Assembly (NCBI GenBank): GCA_964589815.1
Contig: CAZPUR010000005.1
Span: 1 to 64,000, forward strand
Origin: CAZPUR01 sp964589815
GTDB lineage: Bacteria; Patescibacteriota; Microgenomatia; UBA1400
Length of the DNA: 64,000 nucleotides
Direction: 5' to 3'
Shown piece by piece: positions 47,162 to 56,458 of the stretch (the stretch's first letter is position 1; the number at the start of each line of letters is the position of its first letter). The notes under the pieces are model-generated. The model did not search any database. It worked only from the letters and a program-made list of their open reading frames with translations, and had not been told where the DNA came from. A program made the position numbers and the translations under genes.

Positions 47162-48124
47162 TTATTGAATTGATTTTTTGGCTTTGATTTTAATAGGAGA
47201 GATAATTTCTCCCTTGGTTTTTAAATTGATTATATCAAAGTCAAAATTATCATGCTCGGTTAAAATTTTATAATCGCCAGCATCTAAAGGATTGGTAATA
47301 AAAAACTGCCCCAGTTTATTGGTTTTAATTGCTCTAACGGTGACGCCTTGGTTGTTTTGGATTTCTACTAAAGCATTAGGAAGAATTCGATTGTTAACAT
47401 CAACCACCATGCCAACAACCACATTAGGGGTTTGGGGCAAAGAAGGAAAGGCTAATTGGTCAGAAAACATCGCCACCACTTCTGGTTTAATTTTTTGTTT
47501 AATCTGATAACGTGATTCTACGGCAAGAGGAGGGGTTAGAGCTGGCGCCGCCTCTACCATAGACGCGGCTGGTTTGGTTGCTGATGAAATTGGCGCAGGC
47601 TTAGGCATGGTTGGTTTAAAGACGACAGCCTTATTTTGCAAAAGACTATTAATTTGGTTTAATTGTTTTTCTTCCTCTTGGTCGAGGCTGGTTACTGGTT
47701 TTTGAACTATAACTTGGGCTTGGCCGGGCAGGCTCTTCAAATATTCAGTTAATTTTCTTTGTTTAATTAAAGTTGATTGCATTGAGCTTTCCCCGCTTGT
47801 TTTAAAAGACTTTTCCGTTAGATAGGCCGGAGGCTGGTTATTTTTGCGCCAAAGATAACGAGTGGGAGCGTAAATCGACTTAATAAAATTAGTAATCCAT
47901 TGATCTAAAGGCCTGTCTTGAATGGGCATAAAAGCAAAGGCAAACCCAGCCAGAGCGGCCAAGACAATAATCGGCCATTTGATAAGGTAGGGGATTTGGA
48001 GATGAAAGCAAAAATAGGCTATAATCAGGCCGACGGCCAGTTCAAGGAACTGCTTTAAAGTCATCTCGCCAACCAGGCGAAATTGATAGGAAGCGATGTT
48101 TTGCGGAACCGGATGCTGCTTCAT
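47162..48124 (-). CDS. PrgI-like (VirB3-type) membrane protein with a carboxypeptidase-regulatory-like C-terminus
   Basis: 320 aa from ATG 48124 (MKQHPVPQNIASYQF); the open frame reaches a TTG at 48148. A PrgI domain with two adjacent membrane helices (about 28-65; 'VGEMTLKQFLELAVGLIIAYF') is followed by 'DRPLDQWITNFIKSIYAPTRYLW'. A linker precedes a CarboxypepD_reg/beta-sandwich domain at about 240-320 ('VVGMVVDVNNRILPNALVEIQN'). PrgI proteins pair with VirB4 at the inner membrane, and the added beta-sandwich may face outward or bind partners. Confidence 0.82.
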   Translation of the reverse strand: MKQHPVPQNIASYQFRLVGEMTLKQFLELAVGLIIAYFCFHLQIPYLIKWPIIVLAALAGFAFAFMPIQDRPLDQWITNFIKSIYAPTRYLWRKNNQPPAYLTEKSFKTSGESSMQSTLIKQRKLTEYLKSLPGQAQVIVQKPVTSLDQEEEKQLNQINSLLQNKAVVFKPTMPKPAPISSATKPAASMVEAAPALTPPLAVESRYQIKQKIKPEVVAMFSDQLAFPSLPQTPNVVVGMVVDVNNRILPNALVEIQNNQGVTVRAIKTNKLGQFFITNPLDAGDYKILTEHDNFDFDIINLKTKGEIISPIKIKAKKSIQ

Positions 48125-48163
48125 AAGAGTTAAAAGTGAAAAATGCAAAGTGCAAATTTCAAT

Positions 48164-48541
48164 TTAAAATTTTCTTTTCCCTCTAATTGTCAAAATACTT
48201 GAGCCTAATATTTTTGCTAATTCGGTTGTTTCAGCTAAAAGTTTATTGGCAAAACTTTTAGACGCTTTATTAGAGTCCCTAAGAAGGCCAAGCCAGAATT
48301 TACTTTCATTAGCAGATTTTAATGCGTGATTTAAAAAATTAGTAAAATCTCTTTTAGAACTGGCAGCTTGGGATTCTACAATATTTGCTCCTATACTAGT
48401 GGCGCTTCTCAGCAATTGTTTAGATATTATTTGGGAACTAAAATCTTTTTTATTCACAATACTATCAATAAAATTAATAATTTCTAAACTATATTTGTAA
48501 GCCCTCTTGATCAGTTTTTTCTTAAATTCTTTATTATCCAC
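48164..48541 (-). CDS. Four-helix-bundle protein (23S rRNA intervening-sequence protein family)
   Basis: 125 aa starting at GTG 48541. 'YKYSLEIINFIDSI', 'QLLRSATSIGANIVESQAA', 'DFTNFLNHALKSANESKFWLGLL' and 'LLAETTELAKILGSSI' are the four helices and motifs of the S23/avd-like family. Often encoded within rRNA intervening sequences or as free genes in CPR; biochemical role unclear. It lies within the secretion block, upstream of the PrgI gene. Confidence 0.8.
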   Translation of the reverse strand: MDNKEFKKKLIKRAYKYSLEIINFIDSIVNKKDFSSQIISKQLLRSATSIGANIVESQAASSKRDFTNFLNHALKSANESKFWLGLLRDSNKASKSFANKLLAETTELAKILGSSILTIRGKRKF

Positions 48542-48689
48542 AACTTTTAATTCTTAACTGTAATTTTTAACTTTACACTTTTAACTTTTAACTCTATAAA
48601 TACAATATAACAACTAAACTTACATATTGAAAAGATATAAAAGTAGGTCAAAGTATAGAAGTTTTCTTTTCACCGATTTTCACAAAGGT
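48542..48689. other. AT-rich gap with TTAACTTTT tandem motifs
   Basis: 148 nt, no ORF. Contains several loose direct repeats of AACTTTTAA/TTAACTTT (about 48541-48595). Could carry the promoter of the four-helix-bundle gene. Confidence 0.3.
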
Positions 48690-49241
48690 CTAATGGTTTT
48701 CATTAAAAATCATTCTTTCTGGAAAATGAAGTTGAAAAATGTATTTAATCGGATTATTAAGAAGCGATCCAGGCTTACTTTCTAAGCCTTCTAAAGTTAA
48801 AGTATAAGGAATATCATATTTAAAAGGACTTCGAGGGTAAAAACTGAGGTTGTTTTTGTCTGCTGTCGGTTCTAAACTAATCTCCGGTTCAATTTTATAA
48901 ACCAACCCTTCTAGTTCTACTTCTTGGTTAAAAGTAAAGACAATTTTGTATTGAGAAGATAAGGTTTCGTTCTCGCCTGCTTTAGGATAAACATTAATTA
49001 ACTTAAGTTGAGCTTGTTCCAAGACTTTATCTTCAATTTTTTCTTCTGGTGTAGGCTCAGGTAGCCCTGAAGGAATAACTTGTTTCTTAAATCCTGATCC
49101 TGAAGGGAAAGGAGATTCCTTGGGGGGAGTTGGAGCCTGAGGTTTTTGCAGAATAATTCTTACAATTATTAGAATTCCTAGAACTGAACCAAGGAAAAAG
49201 ATTATTTTTTGTTTTTTAAAAAAAGTTATTAATTTATTCAT
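48690..49241 (-). CDS. Membrane-anchored Ig-like (Big_5/SbsA-like) domain protein
   Basis: 183 aa. Membrane helix at about 12-32, a Pro-rich linker with Glu (about 33-75), then one Ig-like domain ('LINVYPKAGENETLSSQYKIVFTFNQEVE' and 'PFKYDIPYTLTLEGL') typical of Big_5. Extracytoplasmic. Follows the 1268-aa gene after 2 nt, so probably a partner of that protein. Confidence 0.65.
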   Translation of the reverse strand: MNKLITFFKKQKIIFFLGSVLGILIIVRIILQKPQAPTPPKESPFPSGSGFKKQVIPSGLPEPTPEEKIEDKVLEQAQLKLINVYPKAGENETLSSQYKIVFTFNQEVELEGLVYKIEPEISLEPTADKNNLSFYPRSPFKYDIPYTLTLEGLESKPGSLLNNPIKYIFQLHFPERMIFNENH

Positions 49242-49243
49242 TT

Positions 49244-52200
49244 TTAATTATGGACAGGCAGTCCTCTGCACATATGATTTTCAGGCATAACATAACTGCC
49301 ATCAATTTGTAATTCAATATGAACATGGGGCCTAGTCATGGCGCCATAAACCGTGCCAATTCTGGTGCCCGAACTACATTGGCTGCAACCAGGGCTGGTT
49401 TCGTTTACGTGATAAATAATTAAGTGATAGTTGTGGCCATTATGGGTGGTATTGAAAAGCTGTCCCCAGCCCCAATTGGAAGAAGAATTTCTTTCATAAG
49501 TCCAAACTACCGTTTCGCCATCAATTGACGGTAAAAGGACTTCGGTTCCTCCCCCTGAAGCCGGAGCCACATCCATGGCTTTGCCATAATCAGGACAGAG
49601 TTCATTTTGCTCATGATGCGCTTCCCAACAAACATTAGTAGTGCCGTCTGGATCAGTGGGACCCATCGGTCCCCAACAGTCATTAAAAACCGGAATCCGG
49701 TAGCCCCCACAACTTCCACCCCAATAACGATTAGAACCATGATAACCGGCCACGTCGCATCCAGCTAAACTAGACCCATAAGAGCATTCATTAATATAGG
49801 GACTGTATTCCAAAGCAATAGGGCAATCAATAGCCGGAGGGTTCCCCAGAGTAATATCTGCATAAGCAGAGACAGTTTCTTCTCCTCCTTCGGCATTAAT
49901 AATGATTACGGTGATCGTATTTTCAATGCGACTATCAGCTAAACCAGAATTAAGAGGGAGTATATAGGTAAAAGTTAAGATATCGCTGGTGGTTTGGCCT
50001 AAAGGAGGAATAAAGCTGGCCGTGGGAGCTGGTGGAGCCGGAGTGGTTCTGGAAAAAACCTCGACCTCATCTTCTACTTGTTTAATAGTAATTTCTCCTT
50101 CTTTTGGGGTGATGGTAATCGTATAAGTAGCTTGAGGATTGCTGGCCAGTTCTTCATTAGTAAAGACTGTTTTGTCAGCGGTTTTCTTTAGACTGACTGA
50201 TTCTGACTCCCAAGGAGGAGTAGCCTCCTCTTGTTCCCCAAGCCTTTCCGGCGGTAAAAAGGTAGAATTATTGGTGACGATGGAATAAGCGCCTAAAGTT
50301 CCTAGAATTAAAGCGGCACCGGGAACAATAGTTGCCGCGGTAGTTGGAGCTAAGAAAAATGAACCAGTGGCAGCTTCCGCTGCGGCCGCTGTACCACCAG
50401 CAGTTCCAAGCCCAAAACCAGCCCCAGCCGAACCGAAAATTCCGAGGGAAGAACCAAAAGCCTTGGTGAGCCAAGGAGCAACAACGGTATCAATAAAAAA
50501 GCCAATACTTCCGCCGATGACAATTGGTAAAGGTCCTATAAAAGGAGCAAAAAGAGAACCGATACCAAGACCGAGAAAACTCCAGGGAAAGAGCTTAATA
50601 AGTTTATAAAGAACGATTAGGCCGGCGCCAAGGATATTCCTTGCGGTTCTAGTTGCTTTTTTGAGAAGCATTTTCCCTTCAGGGGTAAAAAGCAAATATT
50701 TTGCCGCTTTCACCGCAAAAACACCTATATTTACCAAAAGACCGCCCACAAAAACAGCAATGCCTACTGGTCCACCGGTAATTCCGAGAGCAGCCTCAGT
50801 TGCCCAGGCTAAGAGTTTCTTACCCAATTTAGTGGCTAATTTACCGCCGACCTTCAAAAGCAATCGGCCTAATTTTTTAGCTCCCCAGCGAACCGCTTTT
50901 TTAATTCCTTTTTTTGACCAGTAAACCGGCCTGAGCCAGTAGCTTGGTTTTAGTTTAGGTAAAGTTTTGAGGGTTCGATTAAACCAGAAGCTTTTTTTTA
51001 TAAATTTACTTCTAAGAAGATTGTGCCAAGCCAATCCCATTCTATAGCCGGGAGAAAAAAATCGACCCAATACAACCTTATTTCTTAAATAATTTTGAAT
51101 TCCTTTAACCGGCTTAATAATGCCTTTAAATCTTCCTAAAGTTTCTTTTTGAAGAAGGTCAAAGGGATATAAAAATGGCCTTAAAGGGTTGATTTGATTA
51201 TCGGTTTCAAAGATTTGATATCTGGACTGATTCATCCTTGCCTGAAGACTGAAGAGTCTTTGGCTCGAGCCTTTAGGGTTATTAATAATTTCTTGAACGG
51301 CAGCTAGTTCTAAGGCTAATTGCCGTAGTTTTGCAATCCGGGGATCCTGATCACTAACCCCTTTTTTAATTTGCCAGACATTGAAAAGCACTTTGCCCTG
51401 TCTTAGGCCCGCAATCATATTTTGAATACTTTGAGGAGTAAAGCCGATCTTAGCCAGATAAAGACTGGAGTAACTATAGGAAAATTTTTGAGCAATTTCT
51501 AAGAGCCGCCATTGATCCAGTTTGTTATCACGAGTAAGTTTTGACAGCATGAATTTAAAAGCAAAAGAAGGCTCTTTCCGGAGAGTATAAACTAAGGCTT
51601 GAAAAGTGTTTAAACGGCCAGGTTCTTGAAGAGAGTCTTTTGCTGAAGGTCGGAAACGAGCATAATCATAAGTAATTTGACCAAGATTAGTAGCACCTAA
51701 TTCTCCTTGAAGCAGAATATCATTTTGTTTTTTCCTTTGCTCTTTTTTAGTGAAAAAAGAATTTAAAGACTTAACAACTTCTTTTTGGATTAAAGTTTGA
51801 AATGCGGCTTGATCTGGAGAGTCAAATTCTGGCTCGACAAAAGGTTTTTCTAAAACCGAGATGCCTCTGACGGCTTCTTGTTGGATGTCAGTTTTTAGGC
51901 TTTCAATATCAGTGGGGGAAAAGCCTAAATTTAAAAGACCCTGTCCTAGTTCCGTTTTAAACATATCTACCATTTGTTGGTAGGTGGGCGAGTTGGCTAT
52001 TTGCAGGTCTCTGAAGTTTTTTTTAAGAGAAACTTGTGTTTGAGTAATGAGTTCACCGTTGCTTTGCAAAACTTGAGCCAGACTTTCTTCCAATTTTCTT
52101 TTTTTTCTTATACTGGGAGCCAAAGCAGCCCCAACATAAATAGATTCAGCCATGGTAGCTTGAAGAGATTCTTTGGCCGCCGCTATGGCTGCTTCTTTTT

Positions 52201-53050
52201 CTTCCCAACCGGCCTGCAGATACTGAGCGTAAAGCTCTGTCGCTTTTTGAGCGCAAGCCGGGCCATGCTCGCCAGCCACTTTCTGACCAACCTGGGCTTC
52301 CAGTTCTTTGTCTTTAATGCCCCAATCTTTAACTTTGGCGGCAAATTCAGCTTCAAACCGAGAAACGACCTTTTTTTGATATTCCTGATTTTGTTGATTA
52401 GTCGATTCGGCACTTGTCTTAGAAACCGCTGTTCTAAAAGCTTGAATAGTCAGTTGCCATTCTTTTGCTCCAGGCCTTTGAGAGGTTAGTTGTTTTAGGT
52501 TTTCTTGATAATTCTTGATTAATTGAATTTGGGTTTCAAGGTCTAATTGATTTAAAGTAGTTAAAGTAAGCAGATTTGTTTTTGCTAATTGAGTTAATTC
52601 TTGGTCAAATTCTTCTAATTTCTCAGCATTTTCGAGTTCCTTTTGCCACTCTTTTATTTTCCCGGTCGGCACCTGAGATTGAGGAGTAGTTTTCTCCTCC
52701 TCTTTCTGTTTTAGGAAGTCACCAATTGAAAGGGCAAGTAGATTTAAAAAATCTGGTCGCAGGTCAGGAATTTTTTTACGGTGAGTTTCCGGCAAAAAAG
52801 GCTTGACTTCTTCAAATAAAGGACTTTTTAAATAAGCCACCAGGGTTTCGGCCGCCAGTTGAGGGTCAATGGGCTCCTTGTCTAAGGCGGGAAGAATTAA
52901 ATCCTTCCGGGGATTGGCTAACAAGTGATTGATAACTTCTAAAGCGGTTGATTGGTCTTTAATTTCAGGGATAGAAACAAAAAAAGTAGGAGGCTTTTTT
53001 AGTTGAGTCTCAACTTTTGGCTTTTCTGGCTCAGAACGGACAGGACTCAT
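49244..53050 (-). CDS. Giant secretion-locus protein with hydrophobic core and M23-like C-terminus
   Basis: 1268 aa. Residues 1-700 are helical, charged and unassigned; 720-925 are a Gly/Ala-rich hydrophobic region with several membrane helices; 957-1070 resemble beta-sandwich repeats ('ATYTITITPKEGEITI'); the last 180 residues resemble an M23 peptidase, with the Asp of 'YGKAMDVAP' (about 1157) and HxH in 'HVHIEL' (about 1242), plus six or more cysteines. The first zinc His (HxxxD) is replaced, so it may be inactive or bind peptidoglycan only. Possible functional counterpart of the cell-wall-facing lytic component of type IV systems. Confidence 0.6.
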   Translation of the reverse strand: MSPVRSEPEKPKVETQLKKPPTFFVSIPEIKDQSTALEVINHLLANPRKDLILPALDKEPIDPQLAAETLVAYLKSPLFEEVKPFLPETHRKKIPDLRPDFLNLLALSIGDFLKQKEEEKTTPQSQVPTGKIKEWQKELENAEKLEEFDQELTQLAKTNLLTLTTLNQLDLETQIQLIKNYQENLKQLTSQRPGAKEWQLTIQAFRTAVSKTSAESTNQQNQEYQKKVVSRFEAEFAAKVKDWGIKDKELEAQVGQKVAGEHGPACAQKATELYAQYLQAGWEEKEAAIAAAKESLQATMAESIYVGAALAPSIRKKRKLEESLAQVLQSNGELITQTQVSLKKNFRDLQIANSPTYQQMVDMFKTELGQGLLNLGFSPTDIESLKTDIQQEAVRGISVLEKPFVEPEFDSPDQAAFQTLIQKEVVKSLNSFFTKKEQRKKQNDILLQGELGATNLGQITYDYARFRPSAKDSLQEPGRLNTFQALVYTLRKEPSFAFKFMLSKLTRDNKLDQWRLLEIAQKFSYSYSSLYLAKIGFTPQSIQNMIAGLRQGKVLFNVWQIKKGVSDQDPRIAKLRQLALELAAVQEIINNPKGSSQRLFSLQARMNQSRYQIFETDNQINPLRPFLYPFDLLQKETLGRFKGIIKPVKGIQNYLRNKVVLGRFFSPGYRMGLAWHNLLRSKFIKKSFWFNRTLKTLPKLKPSYWLRPVYWSKKGIKKAVRWGAKKLGRLLLKVGGKLATKLGKKLLAWATEAALGITGGPVGIAVFVGGLLVNIGVFAVKAAKYLLFTPEGKMLLKKATRTARNILGAGLIVLYKLIKLFPWSFLGLGIGSLFAPFIGPLPIVIGGSIGFFIDTVVAPWLTKAFGSSLGIFGSAGAGFGLGTAGGTAAAAEAATGSFFLAPTTAATIVPGAALILGTLGAYSIVTNNSTFLPPERLGEQEEATPPWESESVSLKKTADKTVFTNEELASNPQATYTITITPKEGEITIKQVEDEVEVFSRTTPAPPAPTASFIPPLGQTTSDILTFTYILPLNSGLADSRIENTITVIIINAEGGEETVSAYADITLGNPPAIDCPIALEYSPYINECSYGSSLAGCDVAGYHGSNRYWGGSCGGYRIPVFNDCWGPMGPTDPDGTTNVCWEAHHEQNELCPDYGKAMDVAPASGGGTEVLLPSIDGETVVWTYERNSSSNWGWGQLFNTTHNGHNYHLIIYHVNETSPGCSQCSSGTRIGTVYGAMTRPHVHIELQIDGSYVMPENHMCRGLPVHN

Positions 53051-53066
53051 TTGTTTAATGATAACA
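53051..53066 (-). promoter_or_regulatory. Extended -10 promoter of the 1268-aa gene (leaderless)
   Basis: TG-T-TATCAT (53066 to 53058), 7 nt, ATG at 53050. Confidence 0.45.
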
Positions 53067-53804
53067 TATTTTAGAGACTAAGTTATGGGTAATTTTTCGA
53101 TGCAGAAGAAGTCTAATAAATGTTAAAAATAAAAGGTCAATAATCATGGTGCCTAGTAAGGCATAATTAAGAGTTTTCAAAAGCAGGGTAAAAGAGTTAA
53201 TCATTTCTAGAGGTAAGGAGATTTTAAAATCTCCTAGCCAAAAAAAAGCTCCTAAGACGACGATTAAAAGAATAGGAAAGAGAATGGTTTTCAGATCCTT
53301 TTTAGAAGAAAACATGGTATTAGAAAGAGCAAAGATTAAATAGCAAAGCGCAAAGAGTAAGCAATAGTTAGTAATTAGTAATTGGTAATTAGCGGGACGG
53401 AAGGGGAGGGTAAGAACCTTTTGCAGAAGAGGCAGGAAGCTAAAATGCATGATTAAAGTAATAGTGGTAATACCAACTAGGGTAGGAGCTAAACCGATCA
53501 GAAAATAGCGCAGAGGCCCGGTTTTGGCTATTTTTACCCCGCCCATGCGGACCTGGTTGTTTTCTCTAATTTCAGGAGTAAAGCTTAATTGTCCAGTCGG
53601 GACGCGCAGAAGCTCGGCTACTAATAGATGAGAGAGTTCGTGGATGACGGTTCCGGGCAAAAATAACCAGGTTAAAAATTGGACTGATTGTTCTTTATTT
53701 TGAGTTAAAAGAAAAAAAAGCAGATAAAGATTTCTAGTTAAAGAACGGGAAATAAAAAAGAGTATAATAAGAAAAATGAAAAATAGGGTGAGCCAACCAA
53801 TCAT
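53055..53804 (-). CDS. M50-like membrane metalloprotease
   Basis: 249 aa, about five membrane helices. HExxH in 'FLPGTVIHELSHLLVAELLRVP' (H55, E56, H59). The second metal ligand (family LDG/NxxPxxxLDG) is not obvious in the C-terminal helices, so activity is uncertain. Family members clip membrane proteins or signal peptides. It stands between the unassigned 117-aa gene and the 1268-aa gene. Confidence 0.6.
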   Translation of the reverse strand: MIGWLTLFFIFLIILFFISRSLTRNLYLLFFLLTQNKEQSVQFLTWLFLPGTVIHELSHLLVAELLRVPTGQLSFTPEIRENNQVRMGGVKIAKTGPLRYFLIGLAPTLVGITTITLIMHFSFLPLLQKVLTLPFRPANYQLLITNYCLLFALCYLIFALSNTMFSSKKDLKTILFPILLIVVLGAFFWLGDFKISLPLEMINSFTLLLKTLNYALLGTMIIDLLFLTFIRLLLHRKITHNLVSKICYH

Positions 53805-53817
53805 TACCTAAATTATA
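53805..53817 (-). promoter_or_regulatory. -10 promoter of the M50-like gene (leaderless)
   Basis: TATAAT (53817 to 53812), 7 nt, ATG at 53804. Confidence 0.5.
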
Positions 53818-53824
53818 GAGGTTT

Positions 53825-54178
53825 TTACTGCTTTTTGGAAATAGTAGCCTTTATTTGAGATTTAATATCGGCTAATTCTTTTTCGGACTTAACCGAATCT
53901 AATTGAATTAATATGTCAGCCAAAACTTCATCCTCAATTTTTTTAAAATCTTCAGGTTCATATTCTTTAACACCGTCAGCCATATCTTTAAGCATTTCTT
54001 GAGTTTTTTGCCGCATTCTTTCTTCAAAAATAGTGGAAAGTAAAGCCCAGCAGATTTTACTGATTTCATATTTTTGCTCAGAGCCTAATTCCTTTTCTTC
54101 ATTAATTGCCCGCTCTTTAATTTTTTCATCAAGAGGGACGATTTGGACTAGTTGTTTTAATGTTAAAGGTTGATCCAT
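53825..54178 (-). CDS. Small helical protein of unknown function in the secretion locus
   Basis: 117 aa, almost entirely predicted helix with high Lys/Glu content and no cysteine-rich or membrane segment. 'EEKELGSEQKYEISKICWALL' and 'LADILIQLDSVKSEKELADIKSQI' could form a two- or three-helix bundle. The gene lies 10 nt downstream of the 684-aa gene and 20 nt upstream of the M50-like gene. Strong Shine-Dalgarno (AAGGAGA). Not recognised; perhaps a chaperone or soluble adaptor for its neighbours. Confidence 0.5.
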   Translation of the reverse strand: MDQPLTLKQLVQIVPLDEKIKERAINEEKELGSEQKYEISKICWALLSTIFEERMRQKTQEMLKDMADGVKEYEPEDFKKIEDEVLADILIQLDSVKSEKELADIKSQIKATISKKQ

Positions 54179-54188
54179 TGATTTCTCC

Positions 54189-56243
54189 TTATGCGCCTAG
54201 TAGGCCTTGCAACTGATTGGCATCTTCTTGTCTTTTTTCATTAATAAGGCTAGTGGTAGCTTCACTTAGCCCCATTAAACCTAGAACAATAAGAAAAGCC
54301 CAGGTTGAAAGAGGAATGCCTTCTTTTTTAGCTAACTCTTGAGCAATCTTTTGTTTGGGTTTAAGTCTACCAGTGTCTAAATCAAGCAGTTCGGGCATAT
54401 GGTCTAAGCCTATTTCTTCTGTTACTTTATCATAACTTGAGGAAGAAATTTTCCCCCTTCCTTTTAATAAGACAATTGTTTCTGGTTTTAACTGAGCTAA
54501 TTCTGAAGCAGTGATTTTAGTGACCATATAATCATATTCTTCTGCAATTTCTGGCTTTTTAGTAATTAGTTGTTGCCAGGCGGCCTTTCCTGTTTCCTCT
54601 TTTTCTCTCCAACCAGCCTCGACTTGATTAGACATATACTTCCTTGTTTGCTCGTCTAACCAATATTTTTGTATTTTGCTTAACTCGCCGCCAGAGCTAG
54701 TGAGTATACTAGGAAAACGTTGTAGACGATCTTTGTCTTCGAGGGGAATTTTTTGACCACGGGCATTCGTTTTTGAAAGAAGCATTTTTGCTATTCTCCA
54801 AACCTCATCCTCATATTTCAGTTCAGCTGGCTTATCTAATTGACCTCTTTGTAGTTTTAGCCAGTCTTCAATAGCCGTTGTTTTAGCAACTTCATCAATG
54901 CTGTTTTCCATTTCTGCTTGATATCTTTGTTTAATCTGTAACTCTTTTTTTGTTTTTTCTTGTTGCACATTACCATCTTCGTCAGCCTCTTTTAGCCGAT
55001 ACTGGCCTGCCGCGTCTTTAGAAAAATACTTTCTTCTGACAGCCTTGATTTTATCTAAATCAAGCCCCATGCTAATTATCTCTTGCTCAGTTTTTCCCTC
55101 AGCAATTAAAAGAGCAATTTCTGGCTCTCCAGCTTTCCCTACAGCTTCAGCAGTTAATTCTAGTTTGGGAATTGGAGCTGTTTCTACTGGTTCAACTTCT
55201 GGTTCAATTTCTGGCAATTTTGAGTCAATAATATGAATTGCTGTATCAACCACAGAGTTGAAAGAATGCTCCTGAACAAGACAAGCGGTTAGCCCATCTG
55301 CCATTCGTTTTAATTGGTCTGGTGTTTTTCTAGAAAGACCTTTTTTAAGGGCCTCATAAGTTTGAAATTTAGTAACCGGAAGCAAATCAGGATTATTTTG
55401 AACAGTGAATAAAATAAGTTCATGATTAGACAACTCTGTTTCTGTAATTTCTCTACTAATAAACTGACGGAGTTCATCCGTCCTGGTCCAGGCGGCAATT
55501 TCTCTTCTTTTTTTCATGCCTTTTTCTGACAACTCTGGAATTCTTTCAGCTGCAGTTGCAAATTTCCTTTCGCTAGGGTTAGCGGATTTTTTAGCCACAT
55601 CTATCCTGTCTTCACTTATTTCCTCACCGCTTTGTTCTAAAATTCTTATGATTTCCTGGCCGCAAAAATCAGCCCTTGCTTTTTCTATTTCTTTTCCTGT
55701 TGCCTCTTCAGAGCCAATTAGCCGTTGCAGAATGAGAATGTCTCTAGTTAATACCTCTCCTTTTAGATTGCAAAGAAAAGACTCCATAGTTTTACCGTAA
55801 TCTCTTCCTACCAATCTTCTTTCAAAATCTCCAAGCGTTCTTTTTAGGACCTTTCTTTCTTTCTGTAAAACCCTATTGCGCTTTTTTCCAGAGTAGCTTT
55901 CCACTACCCAAGTCCAATATTCGTGTTGCTTATTATCATCTATTTCTCTAATGGAAAAATATGCTTGAGCTATTTGTTGAGGAGAAAGATCATTAAGGTT
56001 TTTTCCCTCCCGAAGTAGCTTACTGATTTCAGCAGTAGCCTGATCTAGCTCAGTGGGCATCTTTAGGCCCGACTCTTGCAATTTAACTGCTGTTCTGGCC
56101 CGGAAAGAAAGAATGCTTTTTACTTTTTCTTGGCAAGGAAAAAAATCAATGCGTCTTTCTTCATGGCGACCGATTCTAAAAGCAGCAGTGGTTAACTCTT
56201 TTGACTCTAAAGCTCCAACAGTAGCAGGAGAAATTTTAGGCAT
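54189..56243 (-). CDS. Large helical protein with one C-terminal membrane helix, unknown function
   Basis: 684 aa. Charged, helical, without a recognised domain. One hydrophobic segment near the C-terminus (about 655-675; 'WAFLIVLGLMGL') suggests a tail anchor with the bulk in the cytoplasm. The middle (about 345-365) has a Pro/Glu linker. No Walker, metal or cysteine motif is visible. It is divergent from the 935-aa gene, which has the same topology. A TAAGAT lies 3 nt before the ATG, so its transcription start is unclear. Confidence 0.5.
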   Translation of the reverse strand: MPKISPATVGALESKELTTAAFRIGRHEERRIDFFPCQEKVKSILSFRARTAVKLQESGLKMPTELDQATAEISKLLREGKNLNDLSPQQIAQAYFSIREIDDNKQHEYWTWVVESYSGKKRNRVLQKERKVLKRTLGDFERRLVGRDYGKTMESFLCNLKGEVLTRDILILQRLIGSEEATGKEIEKARADFCGQEIIRILEQSGEEISEDRIDVAKKSANPSERKFATAAERIPELSEKGMKKRREIAAWTRTDELRQFISREITETELSNHELILFTVQNNPDLLPVTKFQTYEALKKGLSRKTPDQLKRMADGLTACLVQEHSFNSVVDTAIHIIDSKLPEIEPEVEPVETAPIPKLELTAEAVGKAGEPEIALLIAEGKTEQEIISMGLDLDKIKAVRRKYFSKDAAGQYRLKEADEDGNVQQEKTKKELQIKQRYQAEMENSIDEVAKTTAIEDWLKLQRGQLDKPAELKYEDEVWRIAKMLLSKTNARGQKIPLEDKDRLQRFPSILTSSGGELSKIQKYWLDEQTRKYMSNQVEAGWREKEETGKAAWQQLITKKPEIAEEYDYMVTKITASELAQLKPETIVLLKGRGKISSSSYDKVTEEIGLDHMPELLDLDTGRLKPKQKIAQELAKKEGIPLSTWAFLIVLGLMGLSEATTSLINEKRQEDANQLQGLLGA

Positions 56244-56458
56244 CTTATCTTAAGCCTAGCCTTTTTTCTTTTTTTAGTCAATACTTGATTAGCTAAAGAT
56301 AATCTCCGCATAATTTCTGCATAATTCCCGAAACGTAATAAATTGTTTCACAATTTAAACGTTTCTGGGACGTTTAATTTCCGGAAGAAACTATTACGTT
56401 CCGAAACATAATTAATTGTTCCTTTGCTTTTAGAAAAAAATGCTATAATGATTTTAGC
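56244..56458. promoter_or_regulatory. Divergent control region with repeated GAAAC motifs
   Basis: A 22-nt direct repeat (56328-56349 and 56401-56422, 19 of 22 identical), an inverted pair AACGTAATA/TATTACGTT (56332-56340 and 56392-56400) and a hairpin AAATTG-N5-CAATTT (56340-56356). Five GAAAC/GTTTC copies in 100 bp. Two GCATAATT boxes, 10 nt apart (56309, 56319), lie beside it. Looks like an operator array shared by the divergent 684-aa and 935-aa genes. Confidence 0.6.
56441..56458 (+). promoter_or_regulatory. Extended -10 promoter of the 935-aa gene
   Basis: TG-C-TATAAT (56441-56449), 9 nt, ATG at 56459. TGCTA and TAGCA (56441-56445 and 56454-56458) form an inverted repeat around the -10. 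No good -35 hexamer at the right distance, which fits activator dependence or the extended -10 type. Confidence 0.6.

Noticed and set aside
49507..52489. Several frames within the 1268-aa gene on both strands
   Set aside because: Composition reflects the overlapping real frame (Gly/Ala-rich DNA gives long open shadows); no start signals.
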